Part shown: piece after piece, positions 24,434 to 33,025 of the stretch | Position numbering within the stretch: position 1 is the stretch's first letter | Layout of the letters: every line of letters starts with the position of its first letter | Assembly: GCF_001625565.1 (NCBI RefSeq) | Contig: NZ_AUXS01000016.1 | Span: forward strand, 124,001-188,000 | DNA from: Pseudoalteromonas luteoviolacea NCIMB 1944 | GTDB lineage: Bacteria; Pseudomonadota; Gammaproteobacteria; Enterobacterales; Alteromonadaceae | Length of the DNA stretch: 64,000 nt | Direction: 5' to 3' | The notes under the pieces: generated by a model | Seen by the model: the letters and a program-made list of their open reading frames with translations, nothing else | What the model was told of the DNA's origin: nothing | The model's database searches: none | Translations under genes and position numbers: made by a program

Positions 24434-25189
24434 CTAGTTGATAAACCGCCATTTTTTAACTATCTCATCGTAGCGTCCTGAAGCTTTTATCGCCGCAAGG
24501 GAATGCTTGAGTTTTTGCGCATCCAACTTGGAAAATTGAGGATTGGCTGCCAAGTGAAGTTCAGAGGGGAAATCGTGTAAAGTCAGCTTGTATTCGAGCA
24601 GTTGTGGATCTAGCCCGAGCTCATCTAGCTCGCGCTTTAGTGTTCTTGTGTTGGTTAAAATGAGGTCGGTACGCCCTTTGTACAACATTTGCCACATACT
24701 TTTGTAATGAGACACTAGCACCAAATCATGTTCCTCAGAAAAGCCCGCTTCTTTTAAATACTGCTCACTGTAATACCCTCTGATTGTACTCGTGCGTAGT
24801 CGTTTTGCATCGTCAAGCTGACTCAGTTGCAGAACATTGCTTTTTAGTCCAATCAATGACGCTGAACTTTGGCACATTGTGCCCAAAAATTGAAAGTGCT
24901 TTTCTCTTCTCGGTGTTTTTAGCCAAGCCAACATCACGACATCAAACTTTGTCTGCAATTCATGATGGGCCCTTGCCATCGGCAAAATCTCTATTTTCGC
25001 CTTAAGTCCACTGTGTAATTGCAGCTCTTTGGCAATGTCGACCAATACACCATCAGGTTTTCCCTGCTCATTTAAATAGTGATAAGGCGGCAGATCTTCG
25101 GCAACAAATCTAATTACCTTGGCTTGAGCCGAAGTAACTATGAGGGCAGAAAAGACCAAGATGAAAACAAAAAGACAGCGACGTAACAT
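24434..25189 (-). CDS. Periplasmic solute-binding protein, family 3 (SBP_bac_3)
   Basis: The protein has a signal peptide (LRRCLFVFILVFSALIVTSAQA) and an amino-acid-binding fold: 'IRFVAEDLPPYHYLNEQGKPDGVLVDIAKEL' at the start, 'DVVMLAWLKTPRREKHFQFLG', and 'ALAAIKASGRYDEIVKKWRF' at the C-terminus. ATG 25189 makes a standard signal peptide (251 residues); ATG 25237 would add 16 residues. No transporter genes adjoin it, but a PAS kinase and regulator follow on the same strand, repeating the binding protein-kinase-regulator order of the 11-15 kb operon with a different binding-protein family. Confidence 0.85.
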   Translation of the reverse strand: MLRRCLFVFILVFSALIVTSAQAKVIRFVAEDLPPYHYLNEQGKPDGVLVDIAKELQLHSGLKAKIEILPMARAHHELQTKFDVVMLAWLKTPRREKHFQFLGTMCQSSASLIGLKSNVLQLSQLDDAKRLRTSTIRGYYSEQYLKEAGFSEEHDLVLVSHYKSMWQMLYKGRTDLILTNTRTLKRELDELGLDPQLLEYKLTLHDFPSELHLAANPQFSKLDAQKLKHSLAAIKASGRYDEIVKKWRFIN

Positions 25190-25257
25190 TGTTTTTATTT
25201 TTGCTATAAGGGTCGTTGAGTTTGACTGGTTTCGCATAAAAGATCAACAGCACTTAC

Positions 25258-25280
25258 TTTGTATCTTAAAGTGATACAAA
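25258..25280. promoter_or_regulatory. Inverted repeat TTTGTATC-N7-GATACAAA
   Basis: Perfect 8-base arms (25258-25265 and 25273-25280) with a 7-base spacer lie between the solute-binding protein gene (minus) and the spermidine-synthase-like gene (plus). The position fits an operator controlling one or both divergent genes. Confidence 0.45.
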
Positions 25281-25374
25281 CGAAGCGAATCATCACTAAC
25301 ATAACTGATTTATATTACAAAACTAGAAATAAAACGCTAAGATGAACAATCGGTCCAACTCCTGATCTGGTCTT

Positions 25375-26124
25375 ATGAGTGATTCATCTATCAATTCGAC
25401 ACCGCCAAACGTACTGTTAAACACAGTAATTGAGCAACACACATTCGAAGTATTCGAAAACGACACATTGCGCTGGTTTTGCCTTGATGGCGTTTTACAA
25501 ACCGCTATGTCAAAAGCGGAGCCTGAGAGCTTAATGTTTCCTCATATGTTATTTATGACCATTCCGTTGTTAGAGGCTGTGCAGGTAAACACAGTACTTG
25601 AATTGGGCTTAGGTGGTGGCGGCTTGCTTCGATATCTCAATGCCCATAATCCAGATATACAGATTGAAGTCGTTGAAAAAAGCGCACAAGTTATAGAGAT
25701 ATACAATCAATTTTTTAATCCGCAGCAAACTGACAGCCAGATCCACTGTGCGGATGCATATGATTTTGTGCAACAAGCACCTAAACACCAGATTGATTTG
25801 TTAGTGGTGGATATTTTTGCTTCCCAAACGCTCGTGCCCTTTATCTTTGATAGCAGCTTTTACAGTAACCTGAACAACTTTCTAACGAAAAATGGTTGGC
25901 TTGTTATCAATACCGTATTCACCGAACAATCACACATTGAGCAGCTTTCAAATGTGCTCACCAAGTTATACCCTAACGCCCTCATTTATGGCTTTAAAGC
26001 GGCGCAGTTTGCGAACATTGTTTGGGTGATGAGTTGCGGCGGTAAAAAGCTTAGCTCGGTTTGGCATCAACAAGCATTTTTTACTGCCAGCAAAGCACAA
26101 GGGCTGTCTTATCATTTAACCTAA
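25375..26124 (+). CDS. Spermidine-synthase-like methyltransferase-fold protein
   Basis: The 249-residue protein has a Rossmann core: 'TVLELGLGGGGLLRYL' (glycine-rich loop), 'IEVVEKSAQVIEIYNQFF', 'IHCADAYDF' and 'IDLLVVDIFASQTLVPF' (acidic D-x-F after strand 4). This is the layout of the spermidine synthase superfamily (COG0421-like). Key polyamine-site residues such as the paired Asp of true SpeE cannot be confirmed, and many bacterial members of this type have no known substrate. It ends one base before the stop of the convergent membrane protein gene. Confidence 0.75.
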   Translation: MSDSSINSTPPNVLLNTVIEQHTFEVFENDTLRWFCLDGVLQTAMSKAEPESLMFPHMLFMTIPLLEAVQVNTVLELGLGGGGLLRYLNAHNPDIQIEVVEKSAQVIEIYNQFFNPQQTDSQIHCADAYDFVQQAPKHQIDLLVVDIFASQTLVPFIFDSSFYSNLNNFLTKNGWLVINTVFTEQSHIEQLSNVLTKLYPNALIYGFKAAQFANIVWVMSCGGKKLSSVWHQQAFFTASKAQGLSYHLT

Positions 26125-26631
26125 CTATAGCTGATGCGCTTGCTTATCCATCAAAGCAATTTTGTAGGCAGCCTTTAACATTACGCCAATTGCGACCACA
26201 TTCAAGACAATGCTAAACCAAGCTTCAAACATTAATAACTCGACTTGGAAATTGCGTAGGTAACTGGCTAGTTGGTCAACAATTTCGATGGATATACCTA
26301 TCACAATCAGCATAAACCCATAGTATTCTGATGTTTCGTTTAACATTTTATGTTGTTCTAGATTAGGGTCTTGTTTACTATCCCATGCCCTTTTAGAGAG
26401 AATTTTTCGGCCATCCATCACAGCGCCAAAGCCGATTAATAAAATCGTGATTGTCGCTTCATTATCTATGATATTTTGGTAGCCATGTTCATCCATATGC
26501 CCAAATAAAAAGCGCAGATCTTCCACCGTTATATTGGTCACTAATAAACAGATCAACACTAAAGGAAACAGTAAAAAAGCTCTATTCAGTACCACTGTAT
26601 AGATTAACTGGCTTGTTCTAGATTTTGGCAT
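26125..26631 (-). CDS. Hypothetical four-helix membrane protein
   Basis: About 168 residues from ATG 26631 (ATG 26661 would add 10). Hydrophobic segments are at about 11-33 ('AFLLFPLVLICLLVTNI'), 58-75 ('ATITILLIGFGAVM'), 105-125 and 140-165. A soluble loop with 'SKRAWDSKQDPNLEQHKMLNETSEYYG' lies in the middle. No family is recognised. It is convergent with the spermidine-synthase-like gene and downstream of the SDR gene. Confidence 0.7.
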   Translation of the reverse strand: MPKSRTSQLIYTVVLNRAFLLFPLVLICLLVTNITVEDLRFLFGHMDEHGYQNIIDNEATITILLIGFGAVMDGRKILSKRAWDSKQDPNLEQHKMLNETSEYYGFMLIVIGISIEIVDQLASYLRNFQVELLMFEAWFSIVLNVVAIGVMLKAAYKIALMDKQAHQL

Positions 26632-26795
26632 AGGGTGCTCAGCAGTTAAGTAATGAAACATTTCAAACGCTCGATCTTAGCCATATATCCCAGATTGACA
26701 AGTCTAACATGCCTATTTAAGGTGCTTTCAGTCAATGGCTGTTCTATGTTTAGAAAAGATACAATATTAGCGCACCTGCAACCAAGTAAGCAGCT

Positions 26796-27530
26796 CTATT
26801 GCCTAGCCCCCAACATCAACCTCACAAAACCTTTAAAGGGCATAAAGCGCATTAATAACGCGATTAATTGCCACCTTTTAGTGACATAGGCAATCCGCTT
26901 CTTCTTCTCGATAGCAGATAGAATTTGTTGTGCCGCTTTGTCGACGGGAGCCAGCCAAAATATACCATTGCCTTTGGCCATTTCAGTGTCGACAAACCCT
27001 GGTCGTATATCCGTTACCGATATATCAATACCATCTCGATAGGCTCGACAATATAGGCCTTCAAGGTAACTGGCAATGTAAGCTTTAGAGGCGTTGTATG
27101 ATGCACATGGCCCTCCCCTCAATGACATAATTGATGAGGTCGCAACTATATGTCCCGCTCCTTGTTGGGTAAAATAGTGATATGCAGCATTGGCAATACA
27201 GGTAAAGCCTGTCACATTAACGGCTATGGTTTCAAGCTCTCCACTGAGCGGAAAATCTGGTTCGCAGCTCCCTGTTCCCGCATTGATAATAATAATGTCG
27301 ACACCTTGCATCTGTTCAATCAATTGCTTCAGCTGTGCAATAGCATTGTGCGGCTGAGCTATGTCCATCACGGAAATACAAGTTTGAGTGCCTATTTGTT
27401 GTTGCAGTGAATGCAGAAGATGTTCACGCCGCCCAGTTAAACCAAGTTTATAACCCTGTTTTGCCATATGAGTGGCAAGTGCTTTTCCAATGCCTGACGT
27501 GGCCCCAATAATAATGGCTTTTGCTGACAT
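26796..27530 (-). CDS. SDR family NAD(P)-dependent oxidoreductase
   Basis: The 244-residue short-chain dehydrogenase has the cofactor motif 'IIGATSGIGKALA' near the N-terminus, 'GLTGRREH' (the Arg suggests NADP preference), 'IIINAGTG' (NAG), catalytic Ser in 'VATSSIMS' and 'YNASKAYI' (YxxxK). The C-terminal 'DIRPGFVDTEMAKG' is standard for the classical family. A hydrophobic basic C-terminus (about 215-240) suggests membrane association. The substrate is not predictable. Confidence 0.92.
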   Translation of the reverse strand: MSAKAIIIGATSGIGKALATHMAKQGYKLGLTGRREHLLHSLQQQIGTQTCISVMDIAQPHNAIAQLKQLIEQMQGVDIIIINAGTGSCEPDFPLSGELETIAVNVTGFTCIANAAYHYFTQQGAGHIVATSSIMSLRGGPCASYNASKAYIASYLEGLYCRAYRDGIDISVTDIRPGFVDTEMAKGNGIFWLAPVDKAAQQILSAIEKKKRIAYVTKRWQLIALLMRFMPFKGFVRLMLGARQ

Positions 27531-27855
27531 GATATTTTCTCATATTTATTTTTATTGTTTTGTAAAAGGCCTTGCTGACAAATAATATCGCTGGCGCTTT
27601 GAACTGTAACACAGCTGTACGCGCTCTCTCAAAATCTGAAAACTAAATATGCATTTTTAACAGAATTAATTTAATCTTTAGCATGGCCCCGCCTGTTCGG
27701 CTCTTACCACTAGTAACACAAACGCATTATCGGCCTATGGCAATTGATAAAAACAGTGACATTAATATCAAAAATCAAAATCACTAAAAAATAAATTAAC
27801 CCGAATTCACTACAGTGTCATACGGGCTAATAATATAGTCAATAAAAATACAGAA
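27531..27855. other. Intergenic region between the lectin and SDR genes
   Basis: A 325-base AT-rich gap holding the lectin terminator at its lectin end (27785-27828) and presumably the SDR promoter at the other. No gene was seen. Confidence 0.5.
27785..27828 (-). terminator. Terminator of the ricin-type lectin gene
   Basis: On the minus strand AGCCCG (27823-27828) pairs with CGGGTT (27798-27803); an inner CACTG...CAGTG-type pairing strengthens it, and a T-rich tract (27785-27797) follows. It lies 28 bases past the stop. Confidence 0.65.
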
Positions 27856-28371
27856 TTAGTACCAATGAATTATCCATTCTTTATTGGCATAATGCCCTGA
27901 CTGGCAGTTCCAAACATGTATATTATCACCGTTTCTTGGATAATATGTTCCTTGTTTTTGCAAACAGTAGTTACCATAATTATATAAATGGATTTTCTCG
28001 TAGTTAGGAACCCAAAAGCTATTGCTGATTGATCCTGAATTACAATCCCATAAATGAATATTGTCGCCGTTTGAAGCTGAATCCCGGCCTTTTTTACTTA
28101 GGCAGTAACCAGTATTTCCCAGCTCTATTTGACCCAAACCGTACCTGACCTGCCTCCAATACCACTTGCTATTCGAATTGTTGCGATCACACTTCCACAA
28201 GTGAACATTGTCACCATTGCTCGCTGAATCCGACCCGGCTTTGTGTAAGCAATAATTCGTGTCAAATGCATTTTGGATCTGTATCTCTTGTGACGAAACG
28301 TCAAATGACACAGCCATTCCACCAGTCAATACGACTGCAACTATAGATGTTGAAAGATGTTTTAAACTCAT
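27856..28371 (-). CDS. Secreted ricin-type beta-trefoil lectin
   Basis: The 171-residue protein has a signal peptide (about 1-27) followed by three repeats of about 42 residues, each with the pattern 'N..YCL.K.G.....NGDN(V/I)H(L/V)W.C': 'HLWKCD', 'HLWDCN' and 'HVWNCQ'. Three such repeats make one complete beta-trefoil, so the mature protein is a stand-alone carbohydrate-binding domain with no enzyme attached. The Cys pair per repeat suggests a disulphide in each lobe, fitting export. The adjacent minus-strand gene at 28674 is separated by its own terminator. Role is likely glycan binding outside the cell. Confidence 0.85.
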   Translation of the reverse strand: MSLKHLSTSIVAVVLTGGMAVSFDVSSQEIQIQNAFDTNYCLHKAGSDSASNGDNVHLWKCDRNNSNSKWYWRQVRYGLGQIELGNTGYCLSKKGRDSASNGDNIHLWDCNSGSISNSFWVPNYEKIHLYNYGNYCLQKQGTYYPRNGDNIHVWNCQSGHYANKEWIIHWY

Positions 28372-28673
28372 GATATTAACCTCCTTATATAGTGATTAGC
28401 ACTTTTAAAATTCGAGATTAAATGTATGCCTGAGTGGCAAAGAAAAACATTACAAATCATTACAAAAAAACAAGATTATCAAATAATCAAACGCGTAAAA
28501 TCAGCACCTTATTGGAATGTAAATCAGAGAATTAAAGCTTAAGTTCCGAATTGGAACCTACGAGTATAGAACAACGAACATTAAAAAAGTATTAGTTGGA
28601 AAAATTATATCGAGATATTGATTAAAAAGCGCAATAACCTGTATTGCGCACTATAGCCTTAATGCATATTTGG
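28372..28673. other. AT-rich gap upstream of the lectin gene
   Basis: A 302-base gap with the terminator of the upstream gene at 28622-28649 and presumably the lectin promoter. No coding sequence was seen. Confidence 0.5.
28622..28649 (-). terminator. Terminator after the Ig-like domain protein gene
   Basis: GCGCAAT (28629-28635) and ATTGCGC (28643-28649) form a 7-base stem with a 7-base loop; on the minus strand a TTTTT run follows. It lies 25 bases past the stop at 28674. Confidence 0.8.
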
Positions 28674-29402
28674 TTAGTTTACGTCAACAGTAACTGTTGC
28701 TGGCGCACTGGAAATATCATATAAATTATTTCCTTTAATGCGATATTTAAATGAATCTTGCCCGACAAAGCCGGTATTAGGTGTATAAGTGATAGTTTTG
28801 TCATTGTTGACAGTGACACGTCCATTGGCCGCACTGGCATATACTTCAACGCCAAAGTAATGAGGAATACCACTGTCATTGGCTTTTACATCAATAGCAA
28901 CGGGTTGACCCACACTGGTTTGTGAGAAGTCATCGCTTGGATAAACATCATAGTGCCCGTCAAATGCGTTATCTAGGCTGATCCTGATTTCGCCCCACTC
29001 TGATGCTTCCCCAGCGGGATTCAATACCCGAAATGGGATGGTTTCAAATTTGTTTGTGCCATCAGATACAGCGGCAAAGTACAACACTTTACCTTTGAAC
29101 TTAACCCAACGTCTGTCAACGGTATTGTACGCAATGGCTTGGCCATATTGAGTTCGGATTTTATCGTAAAAGCCAATCTGGCTATATGACTTATCAGGAC
29201 TGAGTTGGACCCTTAGTTCCTGGCTGGCATAGTTTGGGTCAACGACATTATCATCTTTTAAAATATTAAACTCTTCTTGAATATAAAGTCCGGCATTAAA
29301 CTCATGAATGGTCTTATTTAAAACAGGTGCTGCTTGGGAAACGCTTGTCAATAAGGTTGATCCAGCTAAAGCAAAGAGCGCTTTACGTGTATTTTTAATC
29401 AT
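28674..29402 (-). CDS. Secreted protein with C-terminal Ig-like (cadherin-type) domain
   Basis: The 242-residue protein has a signal peptide cleaved near 'SVSQA' (about 24). Residues about 25-150 form an unrecognised domain. Residues about 155-242 have the bacterial Ig-like/Big_9 pattern 'VDVKANDSGIP...GRVTVNNDKTITYTPNTGFVGQDSFKYRI...ATVTVDV', typical of repeats in large adhesins but here a single copy. It is not obviously linked to the lectin downstream, since a terminator separates them. Likely an extracellular or surface protein. Confidence 0.75.
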   Translation of the reverse strand: MIKNTRKALFALAGSTLLTSVSQAAPVLNKTIHEFNAGLYIQEEFNILKDDNVVDPNYASQELRVQLSPDKSYSQIGFYDKIRTQYGQAIAYNTVDRRWVKFKGKVLYFAAVSDGTNKFETIPFRVLNPAGEASEWGEIRISLDNAFDGHYDVYPSDDFSQTSVGQPVAIDVKANDSGIPHYFGVEVYASAANGRVTVNNDKTITYTPNTGFVGQDSFKYRIKGNNLYDISSAPATVTVDVN

Positions 29403-29810
29403 TTATATAGTTCCTTCTTTATTACTTTTTATTGCAAATAAAACAACTTTAAATCTCTACCACAATGTAGATTAAAAAAAGCCCACACAATATAAATCTA
29501 TTTATAAATAGTTTCTATATTTTAAACGCAGATTCACACTCTTACTTGAATTTCCATTATTGATTCAGCATTTGCTGCTAATATTCGAATGCCTTGAACA
29601 GCATGTACTAAGTAATTCGTAAACAGTCACGCTATGGCAGGTTTTAACTTTTCAATCATAGAATGGTGCGCGTCAATCCTAACGACTAAGCCGTTAACAC
29701 GCTCAGTGAATTAAATAACCCAGGTTTTACAACAGCTGTGATGGTGGATAAAGTGACAGCTGATAATTGCTCAACTGCAGACCACAAAATATAGAAACGA
29801 GGAAAATAAC
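29403..29810. other. Divergent promoter region
   Basis: 408 bases between the Ig-like protein gene (minus) and the DMT transporter gene (plus). Near 29690-29785 about 33 plus-strand codons read without a stop, which may be chance or a gene remnant; no family is recognised. ACAGCT repeats occur at 29732 and 29756. Confidence 0.4.
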
Positions 29811-30281
29811 ATGCTCCAAGGAACACAGAACTTTATGCTATACGGATTCATTATGTTTATTGCGGGCTTGGGTATTCCTATCATGGCAGCATTAAATGGT
29901 GGACTCTCTAATAAACTGCAAAACACGGCCCTGGCGGCTGTCATTTTGCTTTTTGTGGGTTTGTGTATTGCACTTACTTACCTGTTTACCACCAGCGGAG
30001 TACCCAAAACATTCTATGCAACAGGCACACCTTGGTACTTTTACTTCGGTGGATGTTTTGTCATGTTTTACATTCTGACCATTAGTTGGGTAGCGCCTAA
30101 ATTTGGCATTGCCAATGCCATCGCTTTTGTATTACTAGGTCAACTCATCGCAATGGTAGTGATTGATCATTTTGGCTTTTTTGGTGCCAAACAGTACACA
30201 TTAGATTATAAGAGACTTGCAGGGTTAACTTTGATGATTGCTGGAATAGCGCTCATACTGAGCAAACCACAACAGAGTTAG
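29811..30281 (+). CDS. DMT superfamily transporter, YdcZ/DUF606 type
   Basis: The 156-residue membrane protein has five hydrophobic segments, the half-size DMT form typical of YdcZ (DUF606). Characteristic features are 'GLGIPIMAALNGGLSNKLQNTALAA' near the start (family: 'G...qaavNa.L......p..a'), 'WYFYFGGCFVMFYI' and 'LGQLIAMVVIDHFGFFG...Y...RLAGLTLMIAGI'. Half-size DMT proteins usually dimerise. The substrate is unknown. GAGGAAAATAAC precedes the ATG. A terminator-like hairpin follows. Confidence 0.88.
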   Translation: MLQGTQNFMLYGFIMFIAGLGIPIMAALNGGLSNKLQNTALAAVILLFVGLCIALTYLFTTSGVPKTFYATGTPWYFYFGGCFVMFYILTISWVAPKFGIANAIAFVLLGQLIAMVVIDHFGFFGAKQYTLDYKRLAGLTLMIAGIALILSKPQQS

Positions 30282-30320
30282 TGAACACTTCGATCGCTCA
30301 ACAGCATACATTTGCCAACT

Positions 30321-30360
30321 AAAAAAGCGCGCTTAGTGAGACACCAAACGCGCTGTTTAA
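30321..30360. terminator. Hairpin between convergent genes
   Basis: AGCGCG (30326-30331) pairs with CGCGCT (30349-30354), with an A-run upstream and TTTAA downstream, so it can terminate both the DMT gene (plus) and the large lipoprotein gene (minus). Confidence 0.65.
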
Positions 30361-30409
30361 TTAACTTTGAGAAAACCTATTCGATTGCTGCCAAATACGT
30401 TTCTAGTAA

Positions 30410-32890
30410 TTATTCTGGTTTATTAAATAGCCATGTCATTTCAGTTTCACAAGATTGGCCCACTTCATAATTACATACAGTGATGCCATCTTGTGCGTAC
30501 TCAATCAGTTCGAATGTCCACTCTTTATCGTCGAGTTTAAAACGCATTTGCCCTTCAACAAGCGATACTTGATGCGTTTCACCGAATATACCCAGCTTGT
30601 ATACAGTTCCACCGTCAACAATGGTTGGTTCCAGAATCACTTGGTTGCTCTTTTGGTTTTGCGGTTCATTAAGATAATAAGTGCGCGTGTAACTAAAGAA
30701 CTCTTTGTTAAATCCATCAAGCTTTAGATCATCTTCTTGATTAAGAATAACCAGCTCTCTTTTCATCTCTTGATAGCCACTGTCGTCACTTTCAGTAAAC
30801 TCTCTTTCAAGTACAACCATATCGTCTTCAACCACTAACACGCGTTGCTTGAGACTCTCAACGTTTAAACACAGAGTTTCTGCCTCAGTGCACTCAACCT
30901 GCTGTGAGGGGCTTTTTAAGTTGAAGTCTAATGCTTGACCTTCGCCCTGAATAAAGTCAGTTTCCCAAGTAAAATTATTAGAACCATAATTTACGTTTAG
31001 CGTACCATCATCCAATAGATCAAAGATAAAGGTCTCAGTGTTTCTGCCGACTTCGCCAACCCAACGTCCTGCCATACTTGACGCTTCTTCCAATGGCTGT
31101 GCATTTATAAAAATGCCATACTCAGTGTGCGAATAATCAGGATGCTCGTCATCAGAGGACACAAAAGTGTAGCCTCCTGCAATTGCTTTTGTGAACCAAA
31201 AGCGTACGGTTCCCGTTTCCTCTGAGTCGTCTCTTGGGTATAACAACTCCATAACACCATCTTCTGCAATGCGCCACGCTAGTTCCTCTTCCTCATCTGT
31301 ATCAGGAAACGTTTCAATCACTTTTCCATCAGCTGAGAAGGTAAAAATCCCGTAACTTTCTTTATTTTCACGTGCATCGCTTTGGAAGCGGTCTAAGTAC
31401 CATTGACCTTGTGTTAATTCATCAATATCAATTGATAAAGTATCATTTTTGGATACTAAATTAGTAATGTACTTATTGTGGTGCGCAACTTTATCGCTAT
31501 TTGGCAGGACCTTATCGCCGATTTCTTCTACTTCCACCGTCTTATACACTTCGTTCTCACCTAACACCGTTAAGTTGAGTGTATTGATATAGACTGATTC
31601 AAGACCAGAATCTGAAGCGATAACTTGACTTACTAGAGCGCTTGCCAACTCAATAGTCACAGAGTTGCCAGTTTGCTCCCAATGTTCAATCGCTACGGTA
31701 TTGATGGCTGAAACTTGGCCTTTGCCATTTTCACTTAGCGCTAGGTGGGTTGCTGGACTATCGTAGTTGTGCAGATACTGCAAAACGTGCCCGCCAACCA
31801 ATGATCCGATATTTTGGTCAATTAAGTCTTCGTCCTTTTCAAGTTCGTCACGTGTTTTATCAAAAAGAGTCGGATCTTTTTCATTGACGATTGCCATAGC
31901 TTGCTGAACAGATTTATCATCATCAATAAGGTCAAGTGTCGACTCAACCCCTTCTGGTAAATCAATATCATCATTGTCGACGAACACTTTAATCAGTGTC
32001 GCTAAGTCAATTTTTTTCTGAACGTCGACATTAGCCAGTGCAATTGCCAACTCCTCGTCAGACTCAATAGCTTCATCAAAACGCGCCATAAGAACATGCT
32101 CTGCCGTAGTCACATTGGTGACGTTCACAGAGAAGTTTTCAGTATCGTCCAACACTGCATCTTCTCCAGCTTGCGAAACTAGCTTTTGTACAGAGTTCAA
32201 TTGTGAAACAAAGCTAACACTTTGCTGCGCTTCTACCCCGGTTGCAAAAACTGTCACTAACTCCCCTACTTGACTTTCATCAACCTCTAGCAAAACGGAA
32301 TATGCGCCTTGGCTGTCTGCTGTTGTAGAAAAAACTTCACTCCCAACCGAAATGTCGACTTTCGCATTATTAATGGGCTTATCAGTAACAAGGCCTGTTA
32401 GTGTCACACTCGACACTTTGCGCTTTACTGTAACCTGAATTGTACTTTGCGATTTAACCCCGTTGCTGTTAGTCACTACAACAGTGAAATTCACAACATG
32501 GTCCGCATCAATATCTGGTGCAGTCGCGGACAGCGTTGCGCTTTCACTGCCCGACATTGTGATATTCAAACTTGAGTCATGAGACCAAGCATAGCTAGTC
32601 ACTTCTGTCTCTGATACGTTCGCGGTTAATTCAAAAGTTTTTTGCTCTAGTGCAATTGAGTCGCCAGCAATACTTATCGCAAAATCCTGCTCGGTAGCGG
32701 ATCCCTCTGTTGCTGGTGTAGTTAAATTACTTGTATCACTCGTATTACTTACGTTATTGCTGCCGGAGTCAGTGACTTCTTGAACATTTTTTTGCTCAGG
32801 CTCTTCAGAACTGCTTCCGCCGCAACCCACCAAAAGTGAAGAAGTAATTAATGTAGCTAAAATAGATTTCCTAAAATCATGCACTTGCAT
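30410..32890 (-). CDS. Large secreted lipoprotein with PKD-like and carboxypeptidase-regulatory-like domains
   Basis: The 826-residue protein has a lipobox 'LLVGCGGSSS' (Cys at about 23) followed by a Ser/Thr/Asn/Glu-rich linker to about 70. Residues about 70-155 read as an Ig/PKD-like domain ('SYAWSHDSSL...DHVVNFTVVVTNSNGVKSQSTIQVTVKR'), then about 158-222 as a carboxypeptidase regulatory-like domain ('LTGLVTDKPINNAKVDISVGSEVFSTTADSQGAYSVLL'). The remaining 600 residues are acidic with no catalytic motif seen. A surface-anchored lipoprotein is likely. The outer-membrane barrel gene upstream on the same strand could be co-transcribed, although a hairpin lies between. Confidence 0.75.
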   Translation of the reverse strand: MQVHDFRKSILATLITSSLLVGCGGSSSEEPEQKNVQEVTDSGSNNVSNTSDTSNLTTPATEGSATEQDFAISIAGDSIALEQKTFELTANVSETEVTSYAWSHDSSLNITMSGSESATLSATAPDIDADHVVNFTVVVTNSNGVKSQSTIQVTVKRKVSSVTLTGLVTDKPINNAKVDISVGSEVFSTTADSQGAYSVLLEVDESQVGELVTVFATGVEAQQSVSFVSQLNSVQKLVSQAGEDAVLDDTENFSVNVTNVTTAEHVLMARFDEAIESDEELAIALANVDVQKKIDLATLIKVFVDNDDIDLPEGVESTLDLIDDDKSVQQAMAIVNEKDPTLFDKTRDELEKDEDLIDQNIGSLVGGHVLQYLHNYDSPATHLALSENGKGQVSAINTVAIEHWEQTGNSVTIELASALVSQVIASDSGLESVYINTLNLTVLGENEVYKTVEVEEIGDKVLPNSDKVAHHNKYITNLVSKNDTLSIDIDELTQGQWYLDRFQSDARENKESYGIFTFSADGKVIETFPDTDEEEELAWRIAEDGVMELLYPRDDSEETGTVRFWFTKAIAGGYTFVSSDDEHPDYSHTEYGIFINAQPLEEASSMAGRWVGEVGRNTETFIFDLLDDGTLNVNYGSNNFTWETDFIQGEGQALDFNLKSPSQQVECTEAETLCLNVESLKQRVLVVEDDMVVLEREFTESDDSGYQEMKRELVILNQEDDLKLDGFNKEFFSYTRTYYLNEPQNQKSNQVILEPTIVDGGTVYKLGIFGETHQVSLVEGQMRFKLDDKEWTFELIEYAQDGITVCNYEVGQSCETEMTWLFNKPE

Positions 32891-32993
32891 GTTAATTCCT
32901 TAATAAAAATAGTGACTCAATGCGCTTTTACCTGCTCCACAGCAAAGCGTAACCACGCACCAATAAATGACGATTAAAACGGTAAATTTGAGG

Positions 32994-33017
32994 TGCAGAA
33001 ATTGTCTAAATTCTGCA
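32994..33017 (-). terminator. Hairpin between the barrel and lipoprotein genes
   Basis: TGCAGAA (32994-33000) and TTCTGCA (33011-33017) form a 7-base stem just after the stop of the barrel gene. No good T-run follows on the minus strand, so it may attenuate rather than end transcription. Confidence 0.4.
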
Positions 33018-33025
33018 AGTAGCGC

